From Undaria pinnatifida (Eukaryota > Sar > Phaeophyceae > Laminariales > Alariaceae), in NCBI GenBank assembly GCA_012845835.1, contig JABAKD010000001.1, forward strand, positions 3,661,540-3,725,539: a stretch of DNA of 64,000 nt, written 5' to 3'. A program made the translations under genes and the position numbers. Under the pieces are notes generated by a model. It saw only the letters and a program-made list of their open reading frames with translations. It did not search any database and had not been told where the DNA came from. This document shows, in pieces, positions 42,731 through 53,969 of the stretch; position 1 is the first letter of the stretch, and every line of letters begins with the position of its first letter.

Positions 42731-42815
42731 TTGTCAAGGAATTAGTGGGGTATTAGTCCGTCTGACCACTTGCAAAAGGTTAACCAATAGCTTACCCAAA
42801 CTAAGCCTCATAACA
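42536..42815 (-). mobile_element. TRIM family, copy 4 (rearranged, inverted LTR ends)
   Basis: A full LTR lies at 42732-42815 on the - strand (TGTTATGAGG to CCTTGACA, 84 bp). At the other end only the first ~20 bp of the LTR is present, and in the opposite orientation (TGTTATAAGGCTTAGTTTGG at 42536 on +). The element is therefore bounded by 20 bp inverted repeats instead of direct LTRs. It carries the coding segment described at 42521-42730 and lacks the T-arm-like module. No target duplication is evident. Confidence 0.75.
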
Positions 42816-42974
42816 ATTATTCGGGTTTTTGGAGCAGAGGCAGTGTTGTCGTAAATTTGAAATTGGATATTTGAGGAATGTACCTTGCTCGAATAAGCAA
42901 GGTCCCGTATGCTGCGCTTTGGTTGAACGTTTTCATGACGTGCACACAGCCAGGGGGAATGCTAGTTTATGCCT

Positions 42975-43305
42975 GTGCACAAGTCTGATGTATGATGTGT
43001 ATGACTGCATACAATCTACGGAGATGGTAAAGTAGAACTATAGATATGATTGGCGGTCCCAATCTTTGATATGTTCGAGTTGAGCCCCCTTTGGCGCAGT
43101 GTACTGGTGCTGCTGTTGTTACTCAGTTCACTATTTTGTTATCTTCGGGTGTGCATGTTTAGAGTGGCCTCCGGGAATCCGGTACTTTAATATATATATA
43201 TGCCATCTTCTTATCTTCTCCTCTGCCTGATGGTCCCTCGTCGGGTACCGACAGCAATCTCCCCATGAGCCACCCTACGCTGGGCATACAGATTGTCCAT
43301 TAAAT
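42975..43305 (+). repeat. Dispersed repeat B, single copy
   Basis: Alignable along its length to the reverse complement of 51115-51465: GATGTATGATGTGTATGACT, ACGGAGATGGTAAAGTAGAA, GATATGTTCGAGTTGAGCCC, GAGTGGCCTCCGGGAATCCG, TGATGGTCCCTCGTCGGGTA, GAGCCACCCTACGCTGGGCA. There is no ORF. Confidence 0.8.
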
Positions 43306-43309
43306 TAGT

Positions 43310-43615
43310 GGGGGGGGAAAGCCTGCTATGTGACCCCGGATCTGAGTTACTACTGGGAGGAAGGACGAGAGTATCGTAGTGCGAGTATAATAAGTGGGAA
43401 GGAGAAAAACTGAAAAAATAAAACGTACCATAAGTACCTGCCGTACGTAGCAGTACTCGTATTATGTTATATAGTACGGTAACCAAAAAACACCAATCGT
43501 ATAAATAGCATCTCAAAGTGAAAACAACATTACATACCGTTAAAGCATTTTCCCTCCCATCCACCTCACAGTTTATCTTTGAAATACTGGGCATCTGCAC
43601 GTAACACGCAGGTAG
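43310..43615. other. No gene seen
   Basis: Ends in TTCCCTCCCATCCACC...AGTTTATCTTTGAAATACTG, a block repeated at 57341-57390 ahead of the other R1 (-) cluster. This suggests both clusters share a longer common source. Confidence 0.5.
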
Positions 43616-44460
43616 AATCTTTTGCTATCATCCACCCCCGTTCCCCGCCACCATTACCACCACACACACACCTTCCCCGCCGCCCCACCAACCTCCCCCC
43701 GCCCCCGCCCTCCCCAGCCGCCCCACCTAAAATCAAAACCTGCCAGACAGAGTAATAAACACTACCATACATGTGATATGACCTCATTACCTTTCCAGCC
43801 ATCCGTGGCGTAGCTCCATACCTGATATAATTTATTATAATTTCCCCCACACCCTTCCCCACCCCCCGCCCCATCGCCTAGACCTAGCACCACGCGTATA
43901 GTTAGTTCCTACCGGGTATACATTTGTGCGACCTAAAGCGGTTGGAATCCCCCCCCCCCCGCCTCACCCCCCCCTCGTTTTACCCCCTCCTTCAAAAACC
44001 CCGCCCCCCCCTCACCGGTTGTACGACTTACAGGATATTTATGAGAAATTGATGCATTCCTTCCACAACCGTCAGATTTGTCCCCTCAAGGAGTTTAGAG
44101 TTTCTGCGCACATATTAGGATTTTTGACCCCCCCGCCCCCGGCTCTCACCCCATTACAAATCCCGCCTTCCCCTTATCGGTTATACGACTTTCAGGATAT
44201 ACTTGATAAATAGATGCATTTCCTTCCACAGCCGTCAGAATTTGCCCCCCTCGAAAACGGGTTCTTTAGTTTCCGCGCACAGATTGGTTAACGTCACACT
44301 TTTGGCCTTGGTACAAGGTACACTGTAATCTCAAGGGGAGTCGCCGACCTAAATCCTTAATGAGGACACACGCTCAGTAATCCGCGCGATCGGAGTACCA
44401 CACACGGCTTGCAAATATGAGTTCGACGATCTCACAACTGGAGTGTATTTTTACGTTTAT
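43615..44460 (-). repeat. R1 cluster, minus orientation
   Basis: C-rich start (43620-43730), then R1 blocks on the - strand in partial duplicate: the CACCGGTTGTACGACTTACA block occurs twice (44015, 44180), and CCGTCAGAnTTTGnCCCCTC twice. It ends with CTGGAGTGTATTTTTA at 44438. Confidence 0.8.
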
Positions 44461-44464
44461 GTAC

Positions 44465-44980
44465 TATCGTACGATTAGGTAGCGCACAGAGTAGACAGCC
44501 ATAATGATTGCAACGGGTAGGCATATAAACAGCTAGTAGACAGTTACTCGCAGACTAGTCCATTTTGGTCCAGGGTGTTACAAGACACATATCCGGAGTC
44601 TGGGACTAGCATAACGGGTACGGCAGGCCCACTATGCCTATGCCCTGGACAAAAAACATTGCAATAGACTACTGCACCTACAGTAGACCCCCTGAGAAGT
44701 CTATTGATTGGAATTACTTGGACGATTGATTCGTAACAAAGTATTGCGATTTAAATTCCATAGACAACACACGCTGTAGTCCCGCCCCTAACGATTGGAA
44801 TTGTTTGACAATTTAGCTAGGGGGCTGTCAAATAGGTGGAAATTTCCCCTGCAACTTGTATGTGAAGGAGACACCAATACCGTTTTGCTTCTTTAATAGG
44901 ATCGGGAACTTACCCACGGTAGAGTGTGCTGCTTTTTCAGCATATCGTCCGGACGATAATCAAATGGAATTGGTTCGCAC
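44465..44980. other. No gene seen
   Basis: Ordinary DNA. GATTGGAATTnnTTGGACnATT repeats at ~44706 and 44800 as the first diverged members of the AATTG-rich repeat domain that follows. Confidence 0.4.
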
Positions 44981-44984
44981 AATA

Positions 44985-45560
44985 GGCTCATGTTTTGATA
45001 TTCCAATTGAAACGGTTTGAACAAATTGTTTCTGATCTTGCCTATAAACACCAATTGTTCTGTCAATAGGTTTATTATAAAAATAAAAATACACTCCAGC
45101 TGTGAGATTGAATATTTTGTCGAAACCCATCTTTGCAAGCTGTGTGTGATACTCCGATCGCGCGTGTTACGGGTTGTGTGTTTCCTAACATTTGAATTGT
45201 TACTGTGTCAACTCTTTGTTTTTGTTCTGGTCTATTCATAGGAATGGTACGCACAACAGGTTGATGCTCTGATTTTTCAACTAAAAAAATGGTTCAACAC
45301 ATTGTTTCTGTCTTACCTATTAATATAATGGCTCAGGCAATAGGGTTCTGCCCTGACTTTCCAATTGTAAGTGCTTTATCTGTTGATATTTGTTTAGTGT
45401 CTTGTCTCTATCAAAGAAATTGTTCACACAATAGGTTTATGCTGTGGTCTTCCAACCGACATTTTTATTGTTTCAATAACTTGTTTCTGGTCTTGCCTAT
45501 TAATTGGAATGGTTCGGTCAATAGGTTCGTGTCCTGACATTTCAAACGCATCGTTATGTT
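44985..45560 (+). repeat. About 90 bp tandem repeat interrupted by an R1 insertion
   Basis: Units contain CTTGTTTCTGGTCTTGCCTA, then AATTGGAATGGTTCGGTCAA and TAGGTTCGTGTCCTGACATT. Copies start near 45020, 45205, 45298, 45390 and 45478. The first is split at about 45072, where 113 bp of R1 (45073-45185) is inserted. Confidence 0.75.
45073..45185 (+). repeat. R1 5' end inserted in tandem array
   Basis: From AAAAATAAAAATACACTCCA to GCGTGTTACGGGTTGTGTGT, then directly back into the array. The clean junctions mark the R1 5' end and show that short R1 pieces move or are copied independently. Confidence 0.75.
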
Positions 45561-45619
45561 TAAATTCATTGTAAATATCTGTCCTGACCTTCCAAAATCT
45601 CTTGCGGCCGTAATTCCGA

Positions 45620-46650
45620 TCAATAGATAGCACCCAAAATCAATTGTAGCTGCCATTCCGATTGATAGACTGCACCCAAAACCAACTGTAGCTGAGATTC
45701 CGAGTGATAGACAACACCCAAAATCAATTGTAGCCGCAATTCCGATCAATGGACAGCACCTCAAAACAGTTGTAGCCGCTATTTCGACCAAAACACGAAA
45801 CCCGAAATCAATTGTAGCCGCAACTCCGATCAATAGACGGAACCCGAAATCAATTTTAGCCCCAACTCCGATCAATAGACGGCACCCGAAATCAATTGTA
45901 GCCGCAACTCCTATCAATAGACGGAACCCGAAATCATTTTTATCAATTAATTGTAGCTGCAACTCCGATCAATAGATACAGCACCGGAAATCAATTGCAG
46001 CGGCCATTCCGATCAATAGATCGCACCCGAGATCAATTTTAGCCGCAATTCCGATAAATAGACAGCGCACCCGAAATCAATTGTAGCCGCAATTGCAATT
46101 TATAGACAGTAGCCAAAATCAATTGTGGCCGCAATTTCGATTAATAGACAGCAGCACTCGAAATCAATTGAAGCCGCATTTATTTACAATTGGTAGACAG
46201 CACCCGAAATCAATTGTATCCGCAGTTCCGATTCATAGATAGCACCCAACTCAATTTTAGCCGCAACTCCACCATTGAATAGACAACACCCAAATCAATT
46301 TTAGCCGCAAGTCCACCATTGAATGGACACATCCAAATCAATTGTGGCCGCAATTCCAATCAATAGACAGCAGCCCAAATAAACTGTAGCCGCAATTCCA
46401 AACAAATAGACAGCACCTCAAACCAATTGTAGCCGCAATTCCAAACAAATAGACAGCACCTCAACACAATTGTGGTCGCAACTCCAAACAAACAGGCAGC
46501 ACCCCCAACCAATTGTGGCCGCAATTCCAATTCATAGACCGCACCCCAAATTGTTGTCACAATTCCAATTCATAGATAGCACCCCAAATTAATTGTGGCC
46601 GCCATTCCAATTCATAGACAGCACCCCAAATCAATTGTGGTCACAAAAGA
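45620..46650 (-). repeat. 42 bp minisatellite, about 24 units
   Basis: The unit is about CAATTGTAGCCGCAAYTCCG + ATCAATAGACAGCACCCGAA + AT, 42 bp, with variants and some units of 39-45 bp. Because 42 is a multiple of three, the - strand frame 45465-45962 reads a 14-residue repeat (IDFGFRLLIGVAAT) for about ten units. The frame breaks elsewhere in the array and no start context is seen, so protein coding is doubtful. Confidence 0.9.
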
Positions 46651-46734
46651 CATGTAATAGGAATTGTCCAGGGGGTAGAATATATGTAATCCGTTTAGTT
46701 GACATATCAATAATAGCATATATACCCGCCCCCT

Positions 46735-46950
46735 CTCCCCTTATCGATCATACGACGAATCAATGCTACAGGACATGCACAATAATCTGGTGCATTCCAC
46801 AGCCGTCAAATTTTAGATTTTGTCCCCCGTGCACAGATTGATTAACACCACCCTGTTGACCCTGGTACGAGCTGCACTGTATTTATATGGGGAGTCACCG
46901 ACCTATATCCTTAACGACGACACACACCCAGTAATACGCGGGACGACAGA
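46735..46950 (-). repeat. R1 fragment
   Basis: Minus orientation: ATTCCACAGCCGTCAAATTT, GTGCACAGATTGATTAACA, CCCTGTTGACCCTGGTACGA, GGGGAGTCACCGACCTATAT and CACACCCAGTAATACGCG. Confidence 0.7.
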
Positions 46951-46972
46951 AGTGCTTTGAGGCAAACGAGAG

Positions 46973-47720
46973 GTGCTTCTACAGGCAGGACGAGAGTCGG
47001 TGGTGATCTCTTGTCGGCGGGAAACGGAATTGCCCGTCTCTTCTGTCACCAGAATCTACGGAGACTCCACGTTCATTTCAGTACAACAAGACACGATATC
47101 CAACACCTCCGGAACGGCTACCATTCATAAAATCTTCACGAGAAGACATGACTTTGCCACGGTAGAAAGTGTAACGACGACCCACATCGCCCCCCAATGT
47201 TTGAACGCTACATACGGGAGAACCCAGTACAACTGTCGAACCTTTAAAAGGGGGACAGCTTTTCAGGTTCTAAAATATCAGGGCACGAACTCGTGTTGTA
47301 CTGTAGTAGTCGACACGTATGTTTCCACTTGTTAAACTTGTAATCATGTCACCCTCTGCTCCGTGAGAACCACGGGCTTGTATGGAACATGACGGAACTC
47401 TACGAAAGTTGTCATACACTGCAAACTACTAGTGCTATGTACGTTTCTTCTTCAGCAGCACGGTTATCCGGCGCCGAAGTCACGTTCTCAACGATCAAGA
47501 CAACTGTTTATAATGAACGATGGCATAGGTGTATGCCTTTGGCAAAAACCAGGGCATTCCTCACCATGAACGATTTGTGTATGAGACGGTTGGTCGCAAG
47601 GCTTGTTACACACTTAGTTTAATGATTACAAATGCGCTGAAAAACGACTTGCCAGAAAACTGTGCACGCAGGGTGCGCAACATAGGTAACGAATGGTCAA
47701 CAAAAACCATAAACGAGTGA
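46973..47720 (+). pseudogene. Coding-like sequence in changing frames, unknown
   Basis: The frame 46973-47335 (120 codons) reads MLLQAGRESVVISCRRETEL, then Ser/Thr-rich segments and LNATYGRTQYNCRTFKRGTA up to a TAA. Downstream, 47389-47622 contains SSAARLSGAEVTFSTIKTTV followed by YNERW. In the next frame 47529-47720 reads YAFGKNQGIPHHERFVYETV with ACYTLSLMITNALKNDLPEN, then CARRVRNIGNEWS. The overlap near 47520 suggests one ORF broken by a frameshift. Composition supports real protein in the second half, but no domain is recognised. A decayed mobile or viral-type gene is possible but unproven. Confidence 0.3.
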
Positions 47721-47724
47721 GTCT

Positions 47725-48750
47725 GCATGCTTTGACAACGGTGTGGATGTCACGATAACGATGCAGTATGGCGGAATGCCGGTGGTGTATGGTTAACGAT
47801 AAGGACCTAGGTGGCATTTCTCCAGTATCGAAAAACCATAATCGACTGAACGGGCGAGATCATGACCACCATTCATCAAACAAACGATGGTGGCTGAGTA
47901 CAGAATGCAGATACAAAAAGTGTACCTGCGACGCACACGTATTGGACTTTATAACGCATGTAGACTGACTGCAGACCAGCGGCAATAAAGGCGCACACAA
48001 ACTTCCTAACTCGGCGCGGGCTGCGGTGTTTGCGTGTGAGTACCAGCGTATATTTGAAGCTGACAGATAGACGTGTCTCTTGGCGTCTTGGTTGTTGATG
48101 GGAGGGAAAATAGAGGCGGTCGAAAAACCAGGAACGTAAGGTAGGCACGAGCAAGCATCAGGAGCGTTGCTTCTGCTGCTGCTGCTGCTGCAGACAAGCA
48201 CGACAAGTAGAACTTTGAAAAACAATAGAGTAACCCACAGCACCGCGGCAGGGTACATAGTGTATAATGCTTGCTGCGGCTTCCGCTGCTGCTGTTGCCA
48301 CTGTTGCTATTAGGTGCATGCAACACAATGTATCAGAGGTGATGCATGATGCGACTACTTGTACATTGCTATCATTTGTTTGGTACCACCTCGTGTCTGA
48401 CGAATGAGTAACTTATACTGTCCTTGCTCCTGTTCTTGTTCGATGCAATAGATGATGCGGTCAACAACAATGCCGACGAAACGAAGGAGAGCCATGTTGG
48501 TTGTGACCTTGTTCTTGTTCTCATTCTCGCTCTTCGCTCAATTCTTGTTCCTGTTGTTGTTCCTGTTGTTTTCGTCCTGCCGTCGACGCCGTAAAGTAAA
48601 GATATAGGGTGGAGACACAGAGTGCCCCCGGCTGGTCTGCCAATTGAGCAGGTCCTCGGAGAGTACGCACTTTCTTAGACTTCGCAGAGACGTAGCTTGA
48701 TTCGATTTCACGACGTAGCTTTATTCGATTCCACCAGAGCCCCGGATGGC
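47725..48750. other. No gene assigned; CTG microsatellite
   Basis: (CTG)n with about eight units at 48171-48192 and a looser one at 48280-48305. The - strand Ala/Ser-rich frames here derive from them. A TTCTTGTTCnTGTTGTTCCTG stretch lies at 48540-48570. Confidence 0.4.
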
Positions 48751-49050
48751 TTCTGAGATTGGAGGCACGTGCCTCCGATCTATTTCCTGACTATCCCGGA
48801 TGTAAAACGCCAACCTTATCATACGAAACCCACCCAAATCATCTCAATGCGGATAATTACAGGCCTTCGAGGCTGTGTCTTAACATTGTCCTTGTCCTTG
48901 TTCTTATTCCTGTTCTTGTTCTGTTTTTATTCTTGTTTTGGTTTGTAGATCATGCCGCCAATATTAATGACAATGCCGACCATGCGACGGAGGGCCGGGT
49001 TGGTTGTGGCCTTGGCGAGCTATTCGGCCGTCGCAAGGGCTTTCTCCTCA
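48420..49050 (+). repeat. Diverged direct duplication (~470 bp apart)
   Basis: GATGCGGTCAACAACAATGCCGA...GGAGAGCCATGTTGGTTGTG (48450-48507) and CATGCCGCCAATATTAATGA...GACGGAGGGCCGGGTTGGTTGTG (48950-49010) align. Each is associated with a CTTGTTCTTGTTCnTGTTCT tract. Confidence 0.5.
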
Positions 49051-49079
49051 GCGACCCCTCGTCCTCCGGTTGAGGTAAA

Positions 49080-50410
49080 TACAGTATAATAGCCCTACGT
49101 AACATTAGGAAAATATTAGAGTCACGAATCGGATTGATTTTACCACTATTATAATAACTAATCGGAAGGTTCCGTCGGCCAACTAATCGGCTTTATTAGT
49201 CGGCAAGTCGGCTAGTAGCGAAGCCAGCCGATGGCCGGCCGACTTTCCGACCGTAGTCAGGGGAACGAAGCGAGCGACGACTACTGTCACGGTAGACGTT
49301 CACCCCTTTTTTTCTGAGGCACCTGGGTTTTGGCATCTCTATTCTCGACCCCAATGACTGGTTTTGAGAGAAATGGTAAGCGCAACACAACGAACAAGTC
49401 CATGTCTTCGGTGAGACTAAAAAACAAGAATCGAAAAAACATTGGCATTCCGCGACCTATTTTGTTCGGATCAGGACCACGGTCATTGATAACGCGTTAT
49501 ATTCGAAAAGTGCTACATCTACTGTGCCACGAGTCCGACGTGCGCTCCCCCCGCGCCGTAGTGGGCCCCGCCCAAAACAAAACAAAACCTGTATCCCACA
49601 TTAAAGATCCTCTCCACCCTTGCGCAATAAATCAAATAGTCGGATAGTCGGCACCTCCGCCAAGCGACTGACTGCTATCCTGACTAGGAAGTGGTTGGTG
49701 AGTTAGTTGGTGCCGATTCACAGCTCTAGAAACAACCTATCAATAGTAGGAACGTAAGGTTCATTTTCGTGGGTCATGCTAAGAAATCATGATCAAGAAA
49801 CCGTTCACAGCGGGGAGCGCTACACTAAACCGTATACAAAAGCAGATGCTCAAGGTTGCTCGAGGTTCGTGCAGCATGAAGGTTTCAAGGCTTTCTTTTG
49901 GTTAGGTATATTTATTTTTGGCGGCCGCACAGTGCATCCAATCCGCAATAAGTACGAGAGCTGTAAATTGGCTGATTATTCTAATAGTATACCAATAGAC
50001 TAGTCTATAATATTAGTAAGTCGCCGCATAGTTCTTCGTTGGCTAGGTGTCAGTAAATTGCGGCGGCAAAAATTATACTTCCCCGCGTCCCTACCCCTCC
50101 CCCCTTCCCGCCCTGTCCCGCCTTCGAAATCTCTCCTGTGGATTCAATAGGTGAACGGAGGCCGAACAAAGGCAGTCGACTGGGACGCCGACCGTTACTC
50201 AAGAAACGCCGGCTTCGTACCCGAGCTGGGGAAGGCAGTGCTCGACTTGTTGGCGCCATTGTGAGTGAGATTTTGTTCTAGTTTCGATGATGCTGTTATT
50301 TGCTTCTAGTGTTCTTGGTGCTTTGTGTCATCGGAGTGCCCGGCTGTGACATCGTGCTGGACGTGGTAAATGGTCTATCATAGAGGCTTGGCGCGCTTTT
50401 ACGTAAGGCG
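49080..50410. other. No gene assigned
   Basis: AGTCGGC/GCCGACT words cluster at 49150-49280 and again at 49640-49660, possibly the two ends of one ~550 bp element, but no clean termini were found. The frame at 49330-49647 (+) is motif-free. Confidence 0.35.
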
Positions 50411-50414
50411 AGGT

Positions 50415-50605
50415 TTGCCAGTGCGCGCAGTAACATGCTCTGAAAACAGAGTAACGGACAAAACGTGGTATATTGTTTATTGGTGTTCCTGGGAGTATCA
50501 GGCATAACTTTGTCGGGGTCCTGGGTGATATTTGACGGACAGGTTTGATGGCGCACGCATTAACGGGCTCGGCAAACGGAGTAACGGACAAAACATTTTA
50601 TTGAA
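50415..50605 (+). repeat. 128 bp tandem duplication (diverged)
   Basis: CAGAGTAACGGACAAAACGT (50448) and ACGGAGTAACGGACAAAACA (50576), each preceded by a related GGTTTGCCAGTGCGCGCAGT / GGTTTGATGGCGCACGCATT stretch. Confidence 0.6.
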
Positions 50606-50609
50606 ATTG

Positions 50610-51110
50610 ATAGAATCGCTCATGATTTGTTGGTTTAGAGAGAATGAGGCGTGATCTATTGGCACCGTGGTTCCTCGATAGTGCCGATGTGTACCAGCCG
50701 AAAATACCGGCACTATAGCGTCAACCGGCAGAAACTCCGCGTATTGCCACTACTACTACTAGCTGTTCCGATCTGCTCCAAACGATTTCCCAGGCACTAT
50801 GCATGGCGGACAACGGGAAGAATAGGGGGGCCCATACTCTACTGCATAGAGATAGTCAGGCGGGCCTGTATCGGGGTTCCGGGTCAAAGTGAGTGGGGGA
50901 AAAGGAAGACAGCGTATGACCTTGAAAGAAGACCCGCATCGCGGAATTTGTGATCGATCTTCGTTTCGATACGTACACCTCAGACTTTTAATCCAGAAAC
51001 ATTCCAGTGCGATATTTAGTAGTTGACCACTTTTGCAGCGGGCTTCACGTGTAGGTCAGCAAACCCACGTCGAACGCGAGCCTTTCGGGATCATTTTCTG
51101 AGAACGTGAG
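50610..51110. other. No gene seen
   Basis: A + frame at 50651-50953 (100 codons, basic) and - frames overlap. None has a recognisable motif. Confidence 0.35.
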
Positions 51111-51114
51111 CAAG

Positions 51115-51465
51115 AGATAATTGACAATCAGTATGCCCGGCGCAGGGTGGCTCACGGGGAGATTGCTCTCGGTACCCGACGAGGGACCATCAGGCGGATT
51201 AGAAGATAACAAGAAAGTAGACAGAATATATATTAAAGTACCGGAGTTCCGGAGGCCACTCTGAACGTGCAAACCCGGAGAAAACAAAATAGGAGACTGA
51301 GTAACAGCAGTAGCACCAGTACACCGCGCCAAAGGGGGCTCAACTCGAACATATCGAAGATTGGGACCGCCAATCATATCAACACAGTTCTACTCTACCA
51401 TCTCCGTAGATTCTATGCAGTCATACACATCATACATCAGACTTGTGCGCAGGCATACACCAACA
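51115..51465 (-). repeat. Dispersed repeat B, single copy
   Basis: Reverse complement of 42975-43305 with the same conserved marks. It ends with GCAGTCATACACATCATACA and CAGACTTGTGCGCAGGCATA. Confidence 0.8.
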
Positions 51466-51469
51466 CATA

Positions 51470-53175
51470 AACCAACAAGAGAGACATAAGGAAGTCGCTA
51501 GGTTGATCAGCCGAGCCAAACCGTTCGCTCCGTGCCTATTCCCTGCTCGAAGGCACCGTTGTGAAACGACTTGTTGGCACCGCCCTAGTTTTTTTTTTTT
51601 TTGTGCAGGATGCTAGTAGCACGGTAGGGGCGCAAGCTGGTTTTTTTTAGGCCCAGCTAGATCTGACCCCCGCCGTTGGAGTGAAGAGGGGAAGAACGAG
51701 ACTCGTGCTGCGATAGAGATAGCGCTTGACAGATGCTACGGTATCATAGACGTGTATCACTTTTTCCCTGCGAGGGTCCTCAGTTAAATAGCTCTATATC
51801 ACACCTCACACAATTAGACTGCTGTATTTGTTTTAGCAAACTGAAACTGCAACTCGATGAAACGACTTGTGGCCTATGGGTATAATGTAGGACAGCATCG
51901 ATATTGTGAAACAAGAAATACCTTCGAAAGACTGCGGACTAGCGCTCTTTACAGCTGGAAACGGTTTTTGGGACAAAATTGCTTGGGATTAGTACAGGGA
52001 GGGGTTTTAGGGCTCTAAAGGCGTTAAGGAGCCCCTTCATTCAGAAAAAGTTTTTTTTAGAAAAAACAAATGGTATATCTTAATACCTCTGTCGGAGCAC
52101 GTGTCGCTTGCTTCGCCGCAGTATCGATGACTGAAGGAGATCCACAATTGAGCAAATAGAAAAAGGCCGTTTTCTTGTGTTGATGTAGGGTGTTTGCGAC
52201 TTACCACTCCCTCTGTTGGGTTGCCAAAAAAAAAAACATTGCTTTTAACACCGGCGAATGCCGTTCATAACCCAAGGCAATACCCATCCCGGAAAAAATT
52301 AGGATAGAGAATAAAAAGTGGCCAGGGGAACGTCATCGACTGTCTGCATGCCCGGCGTAGGGTGGCTCACGGGGAGATTGCTCCGGGTGTAAGAGATGCT
52401 ACTTGTCAGTAACCATGATGTTATTTGATAACACTCAAAGTCATCTGGTATACATTGCAAGTTGCAAGTACGACAAACAGTTTCAGTCTGGTAGTTGTCG
52501 TTTATCGATGCAGTACGTAGCAGGCACAAGTCTCATCAGCAATATCTTGGATACATGATACACAGCAGTTTACAGGCTCATCATATCCAGATACCTGGTA
52601 CATGTACTAATAGTACGTACTCGTACACGTTGAGAGGGACATTCTTCGGTATCCCTCTCGAAACCGGTTGCAAGATATTGAAGATACGATTTATTGCCGA
52701 AGTAACAAGATAGGCTACGTAGGGTCATATGATCACATACCCTGAGATATGAGTTAGTTGTTGAACAAGGCTGTAGGATATATATATATATATATTTTTC
52801 TCTCCTGGGGTCATAGCATGTTTTTAGTTTTTTATTCGTACCGGATGCTGAGGGTATGTTTGTGTTTGAGCTACGAGCAGCGCATCGCGCGTGCACCCTC
52901 TTCCCGTGGTCACACCTCTTTGCTCACCACCCCGCTGAGCAAATTAGGCATCAATCAACATATCGGCTTGGAGTCGCCGAACAACATCTTCTCTGCTAGA
53001 GCTCTCTGCTCTTACAGGCTCACCTAACCGTGGCCTTCGTTTGCCTCAAATAACAGACAAAATAGTCTAGACTACATAGTCTAGACTATAGTCTAGACTA
53101 TATATAGGCTGTGTCTTCATCGGGTCATAAATCCTAAGAGCTGATACACGCCACATGCCATCTCATATATAAGAG
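51470..53175. other. No gene seen; repeat B fragment and AT repeats
   Basis: A repeat B fragment at 52345-52385 (GCCCGGCGTAGGGTGGCTCA), (TA)n at 52779-52796, and CTAGACTATAGTCTAGACTA palindromic words at 53065-53101. T11 at 51591. Confidence 0.5.
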
Positions 53176-53179
53176 GGTT

Positions 53180-53460
53180 CAATGCTCCATACCCGACGAG
53201 GGACCATCAGGCGAAGGTGAAAATAAGTAGTACCTGGTAGAAAATATACATTAAAGTACTGACCAGATGGGGCTTTGCCCGCTGATCATATCAAGTGTAT
53301 GGTATACGATACCCCAAAGTGGCGATCGTACACCAATGTGTCGTACCCTTTCGGGAAACAATGAGTTCCGCCGCATCTCCGAAGATGCTACCATCATACA
53401 CACCAAAACACCATATAGTCTAGTAACACAGACTTGTCCACGGGCATAAACCAACAGAAC
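53180..53460 (-). repeat. Repeat B, strongly diverged copy
   Basis: CATACCCGACGAGGGACCAT, AAAATATACATTAAAGTACT and CACAGACTTGTCCACGGGCA match the order of 51160-51460, but the middle is replaced. Confidence 0.6.
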
Positions 53461-53744
53461 GTACTTCTTGAATCGATTTGTTTCGCTGTTTTTTTGTTGG
53501 TTGGGTCAAGGTTGGGTTGGTCTATGGATTTTGGCATCCGACGGTTTTCACTACTACTACTTCTTCGAAGTATTAAATAGTTAGTACCTGGTAGTATTCT
53601 ACATTTTCCTGTCCAATTTCTACCCAACGAAACCTGGTATACGTCGCAAACACCTTACTATGTTGGACCACAAACCTAAAGCCACGGTAAGAGTAGTATA
53701 TATTGCTCTTCATTTTCGGGTTATTTTTGGGTTATGTTCGGGTT

Positions 53745-53746
53745 TC

Positions 53747-53788
<42 letters not shown>
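53745..53788. repeat. (AT)n microsatellite
   Basis: About twenty AT dinucleotides. Confidence 0.95.
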
Positions 53789-53789
<1 letters not shown>

Positions 53790-53969
53790 CGGCCCCGTTC
53801 CGTTACCCCAAATCGTGGGAATGTCATTTTCGTTTTCAACCATTCAAAGTAGGCTTTTTTGGTACTGCATACTGAAGTATATGCCTTAACCATGGTTTTG
53901 TTCGTCGGTTTGAACTTTCAAAGCTTTACTCAGCAATAAGAGAAGCACCGAAAAATGAAGGAGAGATAA

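Noticed and set aside
45465-45962. 165-codon repetitive protein
   Set aside because: Explained by the 42 bp minisatellite; no start context and frame breaks in the remaining array.
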